From the NCBI GenBank assembly GCA_016584495.1, contig WAID01000007.1:3830001-3894000 (forward strand): a DNA stretch of 64,000 nucleotides, written 5' to 3'. A program made the position numbers and the translations under genes. Source of the stretch: Celoporthe dispersa (Eukaryota; Ascomycota; Sordariomycetes; Diaporthales; Cryphonectriaceae). Each line of letters starts with the position of its first letter. Within the stretch, counting starts at the first letter, position 1. The notes beneath the pieces are model-generated. The model was given only the letters and a program-made list of their open reading frames with translations, ran no database searches and was not told where the DNA came from. Shown here in pieces: positions 54,847 through 64,000 of this stretch.

Positions 54847-56333
54847 ACGGAAGGAGGGCCTACCAGGGATGGGGGTTGGTTTGTAATGGCACAGCATAAT
54901 TTGGTTCTGGTCGTCTTGTCAGCAAAAAGGTTCGTTCTGGCGTTATCGATGTGGCAGATAAAGGCGTGTATGGGCTTGGGACTGCTAGAATCACGGACAC
55001 GGTTTTGCATTGGGTTAGGTTGGGCGATAAGGGAGCAGAACGGACGGAAGGGAAGGAAAAAAAAAAGAAAAACCCTCATATATGGGTCAAGGGATATAAT
55101 GCATCCGAAGATTGTACGATATAAATGTCGTGGATGCTCACGGAGAACAAGAGCCGCTCACACACACGCCTGGCTGGCCTACTCGCTCAGTCGCGTCCAG
55201 TCCCATGGATGGACCAAAGAGTGGACAAGACAATACACTACTACATCACTGCCATAATGAGATGAGGCTTGGAAGACACTGAGGGAAAGAAATTTGAACA
55301 CGGAACTATGGAAATCCAATTGCTGTCCCGTTTCCTGCGCCGGTCCGCATTTCAAAGATCGTAGCTGAGAACATTCGCAGACAAAGTTATCCAGATGTTG
55401 CCTTCAAGACCAACTTCCGCCGCCCACTCAACACAACAAGATCAGTCGGGGTCGAATTAGATGTGGAGTTGATGATCTATTCTCAAGCGATGCTTCAACA
55501 TCCCCTGGCTCTGTGTAGGAAGAAAAGCCTTGCTTCGAAGAGCTCACCGCCTGCTCCTGCTCCTCCAGCCACCCTAGGTGGCCCAATAATTACTTCAAAC
55601 TTTAAATCTGCTGTGCGCAAGATTCGGATCCTTCTCGGCAGTCACTCTACTATTATTTACTAGCTGTAGCACATCTCTGCTCAGTCAAGCACGCAGCCAG
55701 TCCGCCCCGGCTCGGCTCTTGGAATCTCAGAGGAAATATTGAGACCCACAGCAGTCGTCGATCCACGGTACTGACGAATGGCGACCAATATGTTGATGAC
55801 CTTGAGCGTGGTGGTGTACGATCGATGTCACCTCTCCCCGGGATCTGCACCACGGATCAGTTCGACGAAGCAGCCAGATGCATGGTACCCGCTGCAGCTG
55901 TATAAACTGGTTTCCACACATTATGACGAGACAAGCCCAAATACTATGGTACACACGTACATGTTACACCTCTCGCGCTCGGGCGATATCTTCGGCTCCG
56001 GCATCACAACGGCTTCGGTGTTAAAAATCATCGCGACTACCCATGACAACCATCATAGCAAGGACTGATATGTGAACCGAGTCATTCCTCATGCCGCCTT
56101 GTTACCTGCGGGGTACACTGGACATCAATACTCTTTGTGTCTTGTCCGCGGGGATCTTCAGTCTCCATGGCCGTGTCTGGCCTTCACAAAACCCAATCAC
56201 TTATGTTATGGGATGAACCCAGCCATTGAAACCAGCGTACCTACTGTAATTAGCATTTAAGCTACGCCTTCCCGCCCTGTCTGGTACTGCTTCATCTTTA
56301 TTATTGCGCGCCTCACAGGAAACAGGCTCCAAG
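54847..56333. other. 1.5 kb intergenic, no supported gene
   Basis: 3' UTR of SWR1, then the promoter of the P450 gene. Small ORFs (for example plus 55778-56068 and minus 55653-55954) have no recognisable content. I looked for a repeat-containing peptide precursor here and found none. Confidence 0.45.
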
Positions 56334-58173
56334 ATGGCAGATTTCCTTTCCACTAGTGAACACAATCGCACATGGGCTCTTGGCGTCCTTGCGCTGGCCG
56401 CTGTATTGGTCTCCTATCTCTACAGCCTCTTCACTACACCCTTAGCCAAGATCCCCGGACCTTGGTACTCTCTTTTACGGAACGCATTCTCTGGTACTAT
56501 CAGTTCGTAGGGAAAAGACCCGAATATGTCCACGGGTTGCATCAGAAATATGGTTCGTCGCACATGCTGTCAGTCAATCCCTGGTTTCGCCTGCGGTCGC
56601 TAAACAACATCATCCAGGCCCGACCGTCCGAATCGGACCACAGGAGGTTGATGTGGCCGATATTCCTTCAGTCAAGGAAATCCACACAGTCAAGGCGACC
56701 TATATCAAATCTCCCAAATTCTACCACGCGCTCCGGGCCCCAGGCACTGGTATGTATTCCACGTTCCGCTTTGCAGTTACCACCATGCATGCACTGGTCC
56801 ATTTCCGACTAACATTGCCTCAAGAGAATCTGTTCAGCACAACAGATATCTACTACCACCGCCGATACAGGAAACTTCTTAGCGGCGGCTTTTCTGATGC
56901 CTCTCTAAAGTCATTTCACCCGATCGTAGAAGCCCGCGTCAAGTTGGCTATTCAGCGCATAGCAGAGGAGATGAGTGCACAGGGATCTGCCGACGTATTC
57001 AAATGGTGGTTATTTGTAAGTGAATCAGGCCTTGTCAGCTTGTTGTACCACTTATCAGAGTCGCAACATGTCTGCTAATGTTGATCATAGATGGCTACCG
57101 ACGTTATTGGCCAGCTCTCCTTTGGTGAATCTTTCAAAATGCTAGAACTCGGAAAGGTATGGCCAGATGTCGCACTCATAGCTCTCAAGTATCGACGCTA
57201 AAGTCTTGAGCAGAAGAATGAATACATTCAGTTCCTGGAAAAGATCTCTGCCGTAGGCGCCCTCCGGACTGCCTTCCCATTCCTGGCACAGCTTTCTTAT
57301 TATGGCCTCCCGATCCCCGGCTTCAGTGCGAACAAAGAAGTCTTCGTCAACAATGTCAAATACGCAACTCAGTCGCTAGCACGATATCAAAAGCTAGTCG
57401 AGGAGAACCCAGATACTCCGATACCGACCCTTTTCAAGAGGCTCTTTGCTGGAGACGAGGAAGAAGAGATGACATTTGAAGAGATCCGCAGCCAAGCGCA
57501 GCTCTACATCATTGCAGGAAGCGATACCACCGCGCTTGGTTTGACCTTTCTGGTCTGGCAAGTATGCAGCCACCCGAATATCAGGGATAAACTTGTTCAG
57601 GAATTATCGCACATTCCCGAAGACTATCACGACCAGGACTTGCTACACCTTCCTTACCTCAACCAAGTCATCGACGAAACTCTCCGCCTGAACGCGCCCG
57701 TTCCATCCAGCCTTCCTCGCGCTGTCCCTCCCGGAGGGGCTACGCTCAGTAACGGGTATTATCTTCCGGAAGGATCGACAGTCTGTACTACAACCTGGGT
57801 CCTTCACAGAGATCCTGAAGTCTTTCCTGATCCAGACAAGTTCGACCCTTCCAGGTGGGCCAAGGCGACAAAGCAGATGAGAGATCTGTTTATGCCGTTC
57901 GGCGGTGGTTCCAGGAGTAAGCTTCCCAACTTGAGTCTATCGATATCCACGGGTCTTGCAGTGCTCTTAAGAAGCTGACATCCTGTACTAATAGTTTGCC
58001 TCGGTCTTCATCTTGCCCGTCTGGAACTACGACTGGGAGCCACGCGCTTCTTTCGCACATTCCCCCACGCCAGAGTTTCAACTCAAGACGGATTTACCGA
58101 TGCTGATATGGAACAGCTGCTTAATTTTTTGGCTCCACCAAAGGGAAAGAGATGCTTGATTGAGTGTGTATAG
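56334..58173 (+). CDS. cytochrome P450 monooxygenase (apparent 1-nt frameshift)
   Basis: Six exons: 56334-56552, 56618-56749, 56825-57015, 57091-57156, 57214-57916 and 57995-58173, in phase apart from one break in exon 1. The N-terminal anchor is LGVLALAAVLVSYLYSLF, followed by the proline hinge TTPLAKIPGPWYS. P450 signatures are all present: I-helix IIAGSDTTALGL, ExxR in VIDETLRLNAP, PERF-like DPSRW, and the haem loop FMPFGGGSR-ICLGLHLARLEL split by the last intron. One T is missing from the run at 56473-56476, so WYS should continue as LFTERILWYYQFVGKRP. Otherwise the enzyme is complete, about 495 aa, ER-bound. Sequences like HQKYGPTVRIGPQEVDVADI are typical of secondary-metabolism P450s. 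It is convergent with the UstYa-like gene. Confidence 0.9.
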
Positions 58174-58720
58174 TTGCTCACTCTTTGCCGCCCAACTATT
58201 CTTGCGCACTGAGAGAGCCATCTTCTGTACCAATAGAGACCTGCCACCCATCAATGAGGTTTTCATCCTTGGTTTCTATCATCCGTGACTATGCCGCTTG
58301 GCTTGTGTAGTTTTCTTGTCCTTCCCCACAACGCAGGACTCGCTGCAGATATCCATCTTAGTCATCTCTTCATTACCATTTTTATCCGCATAGCAGTGCG
58401 GTACAGGCTGGTGACTGAAATATATCCTCATGTAGCCTCACAAGTGCAGGCTCGTGGCAAAGACAAACTGTGGTGTTCCAAGGACGATCTGGTATTTCAG
58501 GAAGAATTTCGATGCCAGAAATTGATCCTGTGGCCCTCTGATGTAGTCAGGTTGCAGCAACGTCTTCAAAGTGTGCATCTACATTGAAAGGGAAGGGATG
58601 TGATAGGCCCTGAAGGGGAATAGTGATGACAGCCCTCATCGTGATAGATACATCAAGTTTGATTATCTTTATAATTTACTTTGTCTCTTTGGGATGATTT
58701 TATATGATAATTTTATTCAT
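58174..58720. other. intergenic between convergent genes
   Basis: A 547 bp space holding the 3' UTRs of the P450 and the UstYa-like gene. The plus-strand ORF 58285-58587 lacks recognisable features. Confidence 0.5.
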
Positions 58721-59828
58721 TTACTCCGCCACCTCCACCGCAGCCGACACCTCTTCCACCCCGACAACCACCACCTCCTCCTCCTTCTCCTCCTCACTGT
58801 GCATCAGCGACTTATCCGGATGCACATACAGATCCCCGCCTAGGTTCCGCCGCCTGACAAACTTGCGCAGGTACGAGAAGTCCCTGCAGACGTGCTCCTG
58901 GTTCGAGTCGATGTACTGGCGGTGAGCGCCGTCGCGCCACTTGGTGGGAATAAGGGTGGTGCTGCCGTAGCACTGGACGTGCTGGCGGATGGCGTCGAGG
59001 CAGTGGGCAGTGTGGGCGGAGTTTGTCTCCGGGGTCATGCCGCCATGGTGGCTGTAGTGTTCTGGGGAGAGGGCCATGCGGATTTGGTTCTGGAACAAGT
59101 GTGAATGGTTAGTCGGGTATTCCTTCCGAAATATACACGCGAGAAAGGAGCAGAGTCTAACGTACAATGCAGTGCAGCGTGTGAAACACATCCAAACCGG
59201 CAGTATATCCACCGTGGTCCTCATCCACGTACTCATGCCGCCTCTCGCCCCAAGCCTCGATGGCCTCCTCCTCCGAAATGGAAAAGTATCGGTCACCAAT
59301 CAGGTCGATCCAGTTGTCGTCGATCTCGTGCGAGGGTTCGCCGACAAACAGCTTGTTCTCGGGCCAGCGGGCGTGCTTGTCCACGTCGGGGGTATGCATC
59401 GTGCCGTTCTCGTCGAACTCTGGGCTGCCGTAGAACCGCCTGACCTCGAGGGGGACCGCCTGGAGGGATTCTGAGAAGAGGTGGCCAGTCACTGTCAGTC
59501 CTACCATGCCAGATCATATCCTCTCCGCCGCGGAGGAGCATTTCCACTCACTCAGATCTGTCGAGAACCTCGTCTCATAGGACCCAAACCTCCTCGACTC
59601 GGGCCGCTCCAGGAGCAACAGGATCGTTGTCGTCGCAAACACGCATGTCAGCAACCAGGGGATCACCTCGGGCGATATTATGCGCGACCGCCACGAGCGC
59701 CTGGGCTGCACGAGGCGCGGCCTGGCGGCGATCTCGGAATCTGTGGAGGACCTGGGCTCGTCGACGAAGCGCACGCTCTGCACGGCCTTCTCGAGGTCTC
59801 TGGACCGGCGTGGTGACTTGAGAGGCAT
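58721..59828 (-). CDS. UstYa-like (DUF3328) oxidase, 316 aa
   Basis: Exons are 59828-59552, 59470-59166 and 59089-58721, in phase. The N-terminus is cytosolic and basic, followed by one transmembrane helix (VIPWLLTCVFATTTILLLLE). The lumenal domain carries the two hallmark motifs of the family: HTLHC in TAGLDVFHTLHCI and HTAHC in NSAHTAHCLDAIRQHVQC, with the usual CYGSTTLIPTKW after the second. Before them are FYGSPEFDENGTMHTPDV and DNWIDLIGDRYFSISEEEA. Family members UstYa/UstYb oxidise and cyclise peptides in ustiloxin-type RiPP pathways; others act in unrelated metabolite clusters. The C-terminus is unusually acidic (SEEEKEEEVVVVGVEEVSAA). Neighbours are a P450 and an MFS transporter, a common setting for such enzymes. 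Confidence 0.9.
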
Positions 59829-60787
59829 CCTTTCCTTCCGTCGTTGGGAGGAGAAAGAAGGAGGGGCTGGAAAAGACAGAACGGGGTCGGGTCGTCTCGT
59901 CACTCAGGAGACAGCACGCTTTCGGAGAAGAGAGTGATTAAATTGAGCAGGCGAGCAGAACGAAGGAATGAGGTTTGCGACAGGCAGGATCCGGCAGGCG
60001 TGCAGGAGAAGAGGTGAGCGAGCGAGCGGCAGGGCCGAAGACGACGAGACGATCTTCAGCAGTCTCCAAGAGCATCTCTCTCCCTCGTTGTTCTACTTTT
60101 TCTCTAGTCCTTCTGCATCGCCACCCACACGGTCTGTATTTCTCTCTCCCTCCGTCATTCTCACTCTCTTCGAAACACTGGACATGCGCCCGCCGCCCAA
60201 AATGACGGGTATCCCCCCCTTGTTCCTGAAAAGGGTCCCGCATATTTCTCATCTCGGCTCCGGGCGACGAAACGGGGCGGCAGCGGTCAGCCCCTGCACA
60301 TGATTTGTGGAAGTATGCGGGAACACTGGGCTTCTGTGGGCCGTGGAAGCATTCTGGAAGAAAAACAGGTAGGGTGTTCAACCTGACACTAACAGAGATG
60401 GGTAGTATGATGGGCTGGGCCGTGGTAGTATGTACCGTACTCACCGCCTGCGGTCGCAGAGGGGCAATTAAAAAGGGGGCGAACTGGATGGGTGGATGAT
60501 AAAAGGATGGGTTCAGGGGCTGTTCCGGAGGGACGGCACGCCTTTGGCCCGAGCCTCATGTGGTGCACGGCTGTATAGCATATTTCTATATTATTACATC
60601 ACGATACGAATGGTGGCACCTGCTTAACTTTTGTCTGCTGCTCACAACTCAAGGTCGCGGCTAAGGTTGCGCAGGATCAAGAGCGGCACTGGAGAAAGGC
60701 CTCTCTCGTTGTGGGCCTCTTGATCTACATACAAACTGTCAAGTGACCGAGCCTCTCCACATATAGTATCCAGAGGCGTCATTCATC
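59829..60787. other. intergenic, no supported gene
   Basis: The left part is the promoter and leader of the UstYa-like gene, the right end the 3' UTR of the MFS gene. The minus-strand ORF 59938-60444 is probably untranslated leader sequence. No precursor-peptide-like repeat is visible. Confidence 0.45.
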
Positions 60788-62679
60788 TTATGCCACTGTT
60801 GCCTCGACCTCAGTCCTCTTGGGGTTCACTGGCTGCCCAGTCGCGTCCACAGGTCCAACGTCCTCCTCATCAGGCTTCGTGGCCTCCACCACAGTCTGGC
60901 GAGCAGCAAGTCTCTTTGGTCTGTAAAGAAGAAGAGTCAATATCAGCAATCTCTATAGACACAAGTCGAGACGGTGCATCAGACTCTCGTCCACTTACAA
61001 CAGATACTTGTGGTCCACAATCCGAAGGAAGACGACCATGATAATCACCAAGATCCACAGCGCGATAGAGACCTGCCAGGCATATCGATAATAAGGCGCC
61101 TCAGACGCAGGCCAGACTAGGACCTGCGACCAGGCGATAATGGCATATACCCCAGCAATGGCATAGCCCAAGATCAACGTCCTCGCCTCGGGATCCTGGG
61201 GTAGCAGATCCGAGAGCCACGACATTATGAGCGGTGCCGTGCCCAGACAGAGGTAGGACATGAAGTAGCTCGCGTATGCCGCCGCGATGGGCGTGCTGTC
61301 TGGATGGCGCGTCCATATGCTCATGATGATGGCCGGGATCAGACCCAGCACAGCCTGAGCGACGAGGAGCGCCCATCGTGTCTGCAGAACATCCGAGAGA
61401 ATAGCCCAGATCCAGACAAAGGCGACGTTGATGGCACCACCGGCGATGGGGATCGAGTTGACCTGCGCCGTAGACCAGCGTGGCGACCCATCCGCGTTGG
61501 TCAAAGATTTCAGGAAGAGGTTGAAGTAATTATACCCATACTGCGCCAGGACAGTCGAGATATACAACAGCGGCACGAAATAAGCCACCCACATACCCGC
61601 CGTCCTCCCTGGCCGCCGCCCAGGTGATCCTCTTGGCCTCGGCACGACCATGCCTCTCAAGCCTCTCCGAGGCGCAGCGGGTGTGTTCCGGGGTGAGCCA
61701 GAAGGAGGCGCGCGGGTTGGGCCGCGATGGATAGTCGGGCAGCATAAAAAACCCAGCTAGCCCGACGACAATGGTCATACAAGCGTTGATGATGAATAGC
61801 CACCGCCAGCCCGCGATACCTTGGGCGCCGTCGACGGTCTCGAGGATGGCGGTCTGTAAGGCGCCGGAGAGCATGCCTCCCAGGGCCTGAGAACTGTGAT
61901 ATGCACCCATACGCTTGGCCAGCTCCATTGGGGTGTACCAGTACACTTTGTGGATGCGTCTTGTTGTCAGCAGGAGAAGAGATGGGAAGGACCTTTTCAG
62001 CTAGGCAGGGGAAATCCTCACTTAGCAAGGTCATAATGCCTGGCCAGGCGCTGCTCTCAAACAATCCCAAGAATACACGAATCACATACACCTGTGTGGC
62101 ATTCTGGCACAGGGCGGTTAGCCCCGTCATGACGCCCCAGGCGATCTCGAGCCCAGGCAGCCACCACGACGGCCTCACCCACGTCATGATGACCTGGCTG
62201 GGGATCAGCATGATGCAGTAGCTGACCGAAAAATAAGTCGTAAAGTAATTTAACTGTTCGCCATAGAGGCCGAGGTCCTCCTTCATACCGGAGACATAAG
62301 CGTTGGAGATGTTAGTCTGGTCCAGGTACTTGATCACCTGCGAGACGCAGCTGAAGGTCATGAGGAAGATGTCGAGGCGGCGCACGAGGTCGCGCTCGAC
62401 GGGAGAGCGCTCGGCGTGGCGGCGGAAGAAGGAGACCCTCTCCCTAAGGGATCCAATGCCCATCGTGGTGGACCTTGGGGAAACTTTTGTGGTGAATGTT
62501 TTGACGAATGATATCAATGCCTGTCGATATGGTGGTGAAGAGAAGGAGGAATGCTCGTCGTCGTGGTTGTCCTGGCAGTGATGGTGGTGGTGATGGTCGT
62601 GGAGGAGGAGGCCCTGCGTCTCGGGAACCTCACTATTATCATCTTCTTGTTCTTGGTCCTGGGTATTATTATAAGGCAT
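60788..62679 (-). CDS. MFS transporter, Dal5/allantoate permease-type (apparent 1-nt frameshift)
   Basis: Exons are 62679-62022, 61945-60999 and 60920-60788. The exon phases only agree if exon 2 carries one extra base. The N-terminus is hydrophilic with a run of six histidines. Then KYLDQTNISNAYVSGMKEDL, the anion:cation symporter signature, and about 12 membrane segments (VIRVFLGLFESSAWPGIMTL, MYWYTPMELAKRMGAYHSSQ, GGMLSGALQTAI, WLFIINACMTIVVGLAGFFM, WVAYFVPLLYISTVLAQYGY, LILGYAIAGVYAIIAWSQVL). The break lies around 61600-61625, where RITWAAAR continues as TAGMWVAYF one frame on. The third exon gives the cytosolic tail ending VEATVA. Substrates of this family are organic anions such as allantoate, vitamins or pantothenate. 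Here it could also serve the neighbouring P450/UstYa genes. Confidence 0.88.
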
Positions 62680-63340
62680 CCTCGCATGGCGATAAGTAAG
62701 TGAGAACTGTAAGTACGTGCTGTAGTTATCAATATGCAGTGGAACCCCTCAACGACCTCGGCGGCCGGGCAGATTATGGGAAAAATGCAACGTCTCCCCC
62801 TCTCTTTGGACCTTCTTCGCTGCCTATACCAATCTCTCTCTACGAGTCAAGATACAGACAACAGAGAGGGAGAAACGGGAATGTCGATCACGTTATCGCC
62901 ATGCAGGCAGCTTTTCTTATGGAGAACCATGCAGGTGAGTGAGGTGCAACATTCTTGGCCAGAGAAGGACCCGCCCCGGCCCGGCACCCTCTTGAACGAA
63001 TCACAGCAGCCATCAGTGCTGATGCAACCCGCCCACAGCAGATAAGATACTGTAATTATGGTGAGACTCTCTGTCTCGGCCCTCTACGCTTCGGCCTGTG
63101 GACGACTCCTCCCGGCGATATGGGCAAGAAGCCGGGACCGGATGAAGGTTCGTTATTCTTACTAAGTCTTTATTAGAATAACCGAGTGTGTTACTCACCT
63201 TTTGATTATTATACCTTGTTCGGAACCACAACCTGACTTTTGTCGTGCGTGTAAGTGCTGCAAGACTTGCCAAGCCTGAAATAAATCAATACCACTCTGG
63301 CTATTCCAAAACAATCAAGCCAGACAGATAGATCGTCATC
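62680..63340. promoter_or_regulatory. divergent promoter region between the MFS transporter and the FAD oxidoreductase
   Basis: A 661 bp space between divergent start codons, so both genes may share control elements. It contains several short ORFs without support. An A/C-rich leader precedes the ATG at 63341. Confidence 0.45.
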
Positions 63341-64000
63341 ATGACCGTCGAGGAATCCATCCCGGCATCGCTCCACCCCCAGCATGGCCTCCCCATCGAC
63401 AACCCATGCCTCTCCTGGTGGCAGCAAACCACCCGCTCGTTCCCTCACCTCAACGCCAACAGCACCGCGACCGTCCCACCTTCAACGAAATACCTCATCA
63501 TCGGCACCGGAATAGCCGGCGCCCTCACGGCCTTCGAGCTGATCCACTCGGCCGGCATTCCGGCAGCTGACATCCTCCTCCTCGAAGCCCGCGAGGCCGC
63601 CTCGGGTGCCTCCTCCCGCAACGCAGGCCATGTCCGCCCAGACGCCTTCCGCGGCTTTCAGGTCTACCGCCGCGTCCACGGTACCGAGCAGGCCCTCAAG
63701 ATCATCGCCAACGAGCGCGACGTTTTTGCCCGCCTTGCTGCTTTCGTGGAGCGCCACGACGTACCTTGCGATTTCAACCCCGCCACAACCCTCGACGTAT
63801 GTCTGACACCCGACTTTGCAGAGTTTAATGCGCGCAGCTTGAGAGAGTATCAAGAGGCTGGTGGGGATGTGAGCCATGTGACAGTGTACGAAGGAGACGA
63901 GGCGGCGCGGCGGTCTGGGATCGAGGGGGCTGTCAGTGCGTATGAGTGGCCGGCTGGGTCGAGCCATCCCGCAAAACTGGCACAATGGCTGCTGGGAAAG
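63341..64000 (+). CDS. FAD-dependent oxidoreductase (DAO family), 5' part, runs off the window
   Basis: An open frame starts at the ATG at 63341 and stays open to the window edge (220 codons), so the gene is partial. The N-terminal part reads SLHPQHGLPIDNPCLSWWQQ. Then the dinucleotide-binding strand KYLIIGTGIAGALTAFELIH (GxGxxG), the ADP-ribose acidic end LLLEAREAASGASSRNAGHV and RPDAFRGFQVY, the classical start of the DAO family. Fungal relatives with this N-terminus are soluble oxidases of amino acids or amines. The FAD may be covalently bound in some; the binding residue lies outside the window. There is no signal peptide. It is divergent from the MFS transporter and may belong to the same cluster as P450 and UstYa. 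Confidence 0.88.
   Translation, partial: MTVEESIPASLHPQHGLPIDNPCLSWWQQTTRSFPHLNANSTATVPPSTKYLIIGTGIAGALTAFELIHSAGIPAADILLLEAREAASGASSRNAGHVRPDAFRGFQVYRRVHGTEQALKIIANERDVFARLAAFVERHDVPCDFNPATTLDVCLTPDFAEFNARSLREYQEAGGDVSHVTVYEGDEAARRSGIEGAVSAYEWPAGSSHPAKLAQWLLGK

Noticed and set aside
59938..60444. 168-codon minus-strand ORF upstream of the UstYa-like gene
   Set aside because: It lies in the leader region and has mixed, feature-free composition.
54847..63340. A RiPP precursor gene near the UstYa-like enzyme
   Set aside because: No ORF with a signal peptide followed by repeated cores and KR/KK sites was visible in the gaps of this interval.

Overview
The window is a piece of a filamentous ascomycete chromosome (Pezizomycotina, most likely Sordariomycetes). 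The grounds are short 50-100 nt GT-AG introns with CTRAC-type branch sites, compact intergenic spaces, and a gene set of SWR1, BUD23, SVP26, NDUFB8, fungal rhodopsin-domain, UstYa-type and lignocellulose-degrading proteins. About 26 protein genes can be supported. I saw no tRNA, rRNA, CRISPR array or intact transposon.

Layout. 0-4 kb: a hypothetical gene, then the divergent housekeeping pair BUD23 and SVP26. 5-9.4 kb: a small unknown gene and a large single-exon cellobiose dehydrogenase (AA8-AA3), followed by a 2.3 kb gene-free interval. 11.6-16 kb: an alpha/beta hydrolase convergent with a 2-oxoglutarate oxygenase, then an unknown five-exon gene. 18-24 kb: an effector-like secreted protein, a divergent pair of proteins each with a Myb/SANT-like helix set, and a 3-hydroxyisobutyrate-dehydrogenase-like enzyme. 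25-32.5 kb: a run of secreted proteins (GH7 endoglucanase, small cysteine-rich protein, GH28 pectinase, GH18 chitinase-like enzyme). 34-47.6 kb: a dienelactone hydrolase/SnoaL-like protein, a small phosphatidylinositol-phosphate-kinase-like protein, a triple-CxxC protein, a rhodopsin-domain membrane protein and a conserved fungal protein, mostly on the minus strand. 48-54.9 kb: the complex I subunit NDUFB8 divergent from the SWR1 chromatin-remodelling ATPase. 56-64 kb: cytochrome P450, UstYa-like oxidase, Dal5-type MFS transporter and the start of a FAD-dependent oxidoreductase, a possible small biosynthetic cluster.

The secreted oxidase and hydrolases (CDH, GH7, GH28) point to a plant-biomass-degrading or plant-associated life style. 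CDH would supply electrons to lytic polysaccharide monooxygenases while GH7 cuts cellulose and GH28 cuts pectin. GH18 would act on chitin or N-glycans.

The most striking global signal is technical. At least twelve places, in eleven genes, break an otherwise convincing reading frame by exactly one base, most of them at a mononucleotide run. They include essential-type genes (BUD23, and SWR1 three times). I read these as run-length errors in the sequence, not pseudogenes. Gene models below note each break. Exon boundaries were inferred by hand from splice signals, reading-frame phase and remembered family conservation; none was tested by computation.
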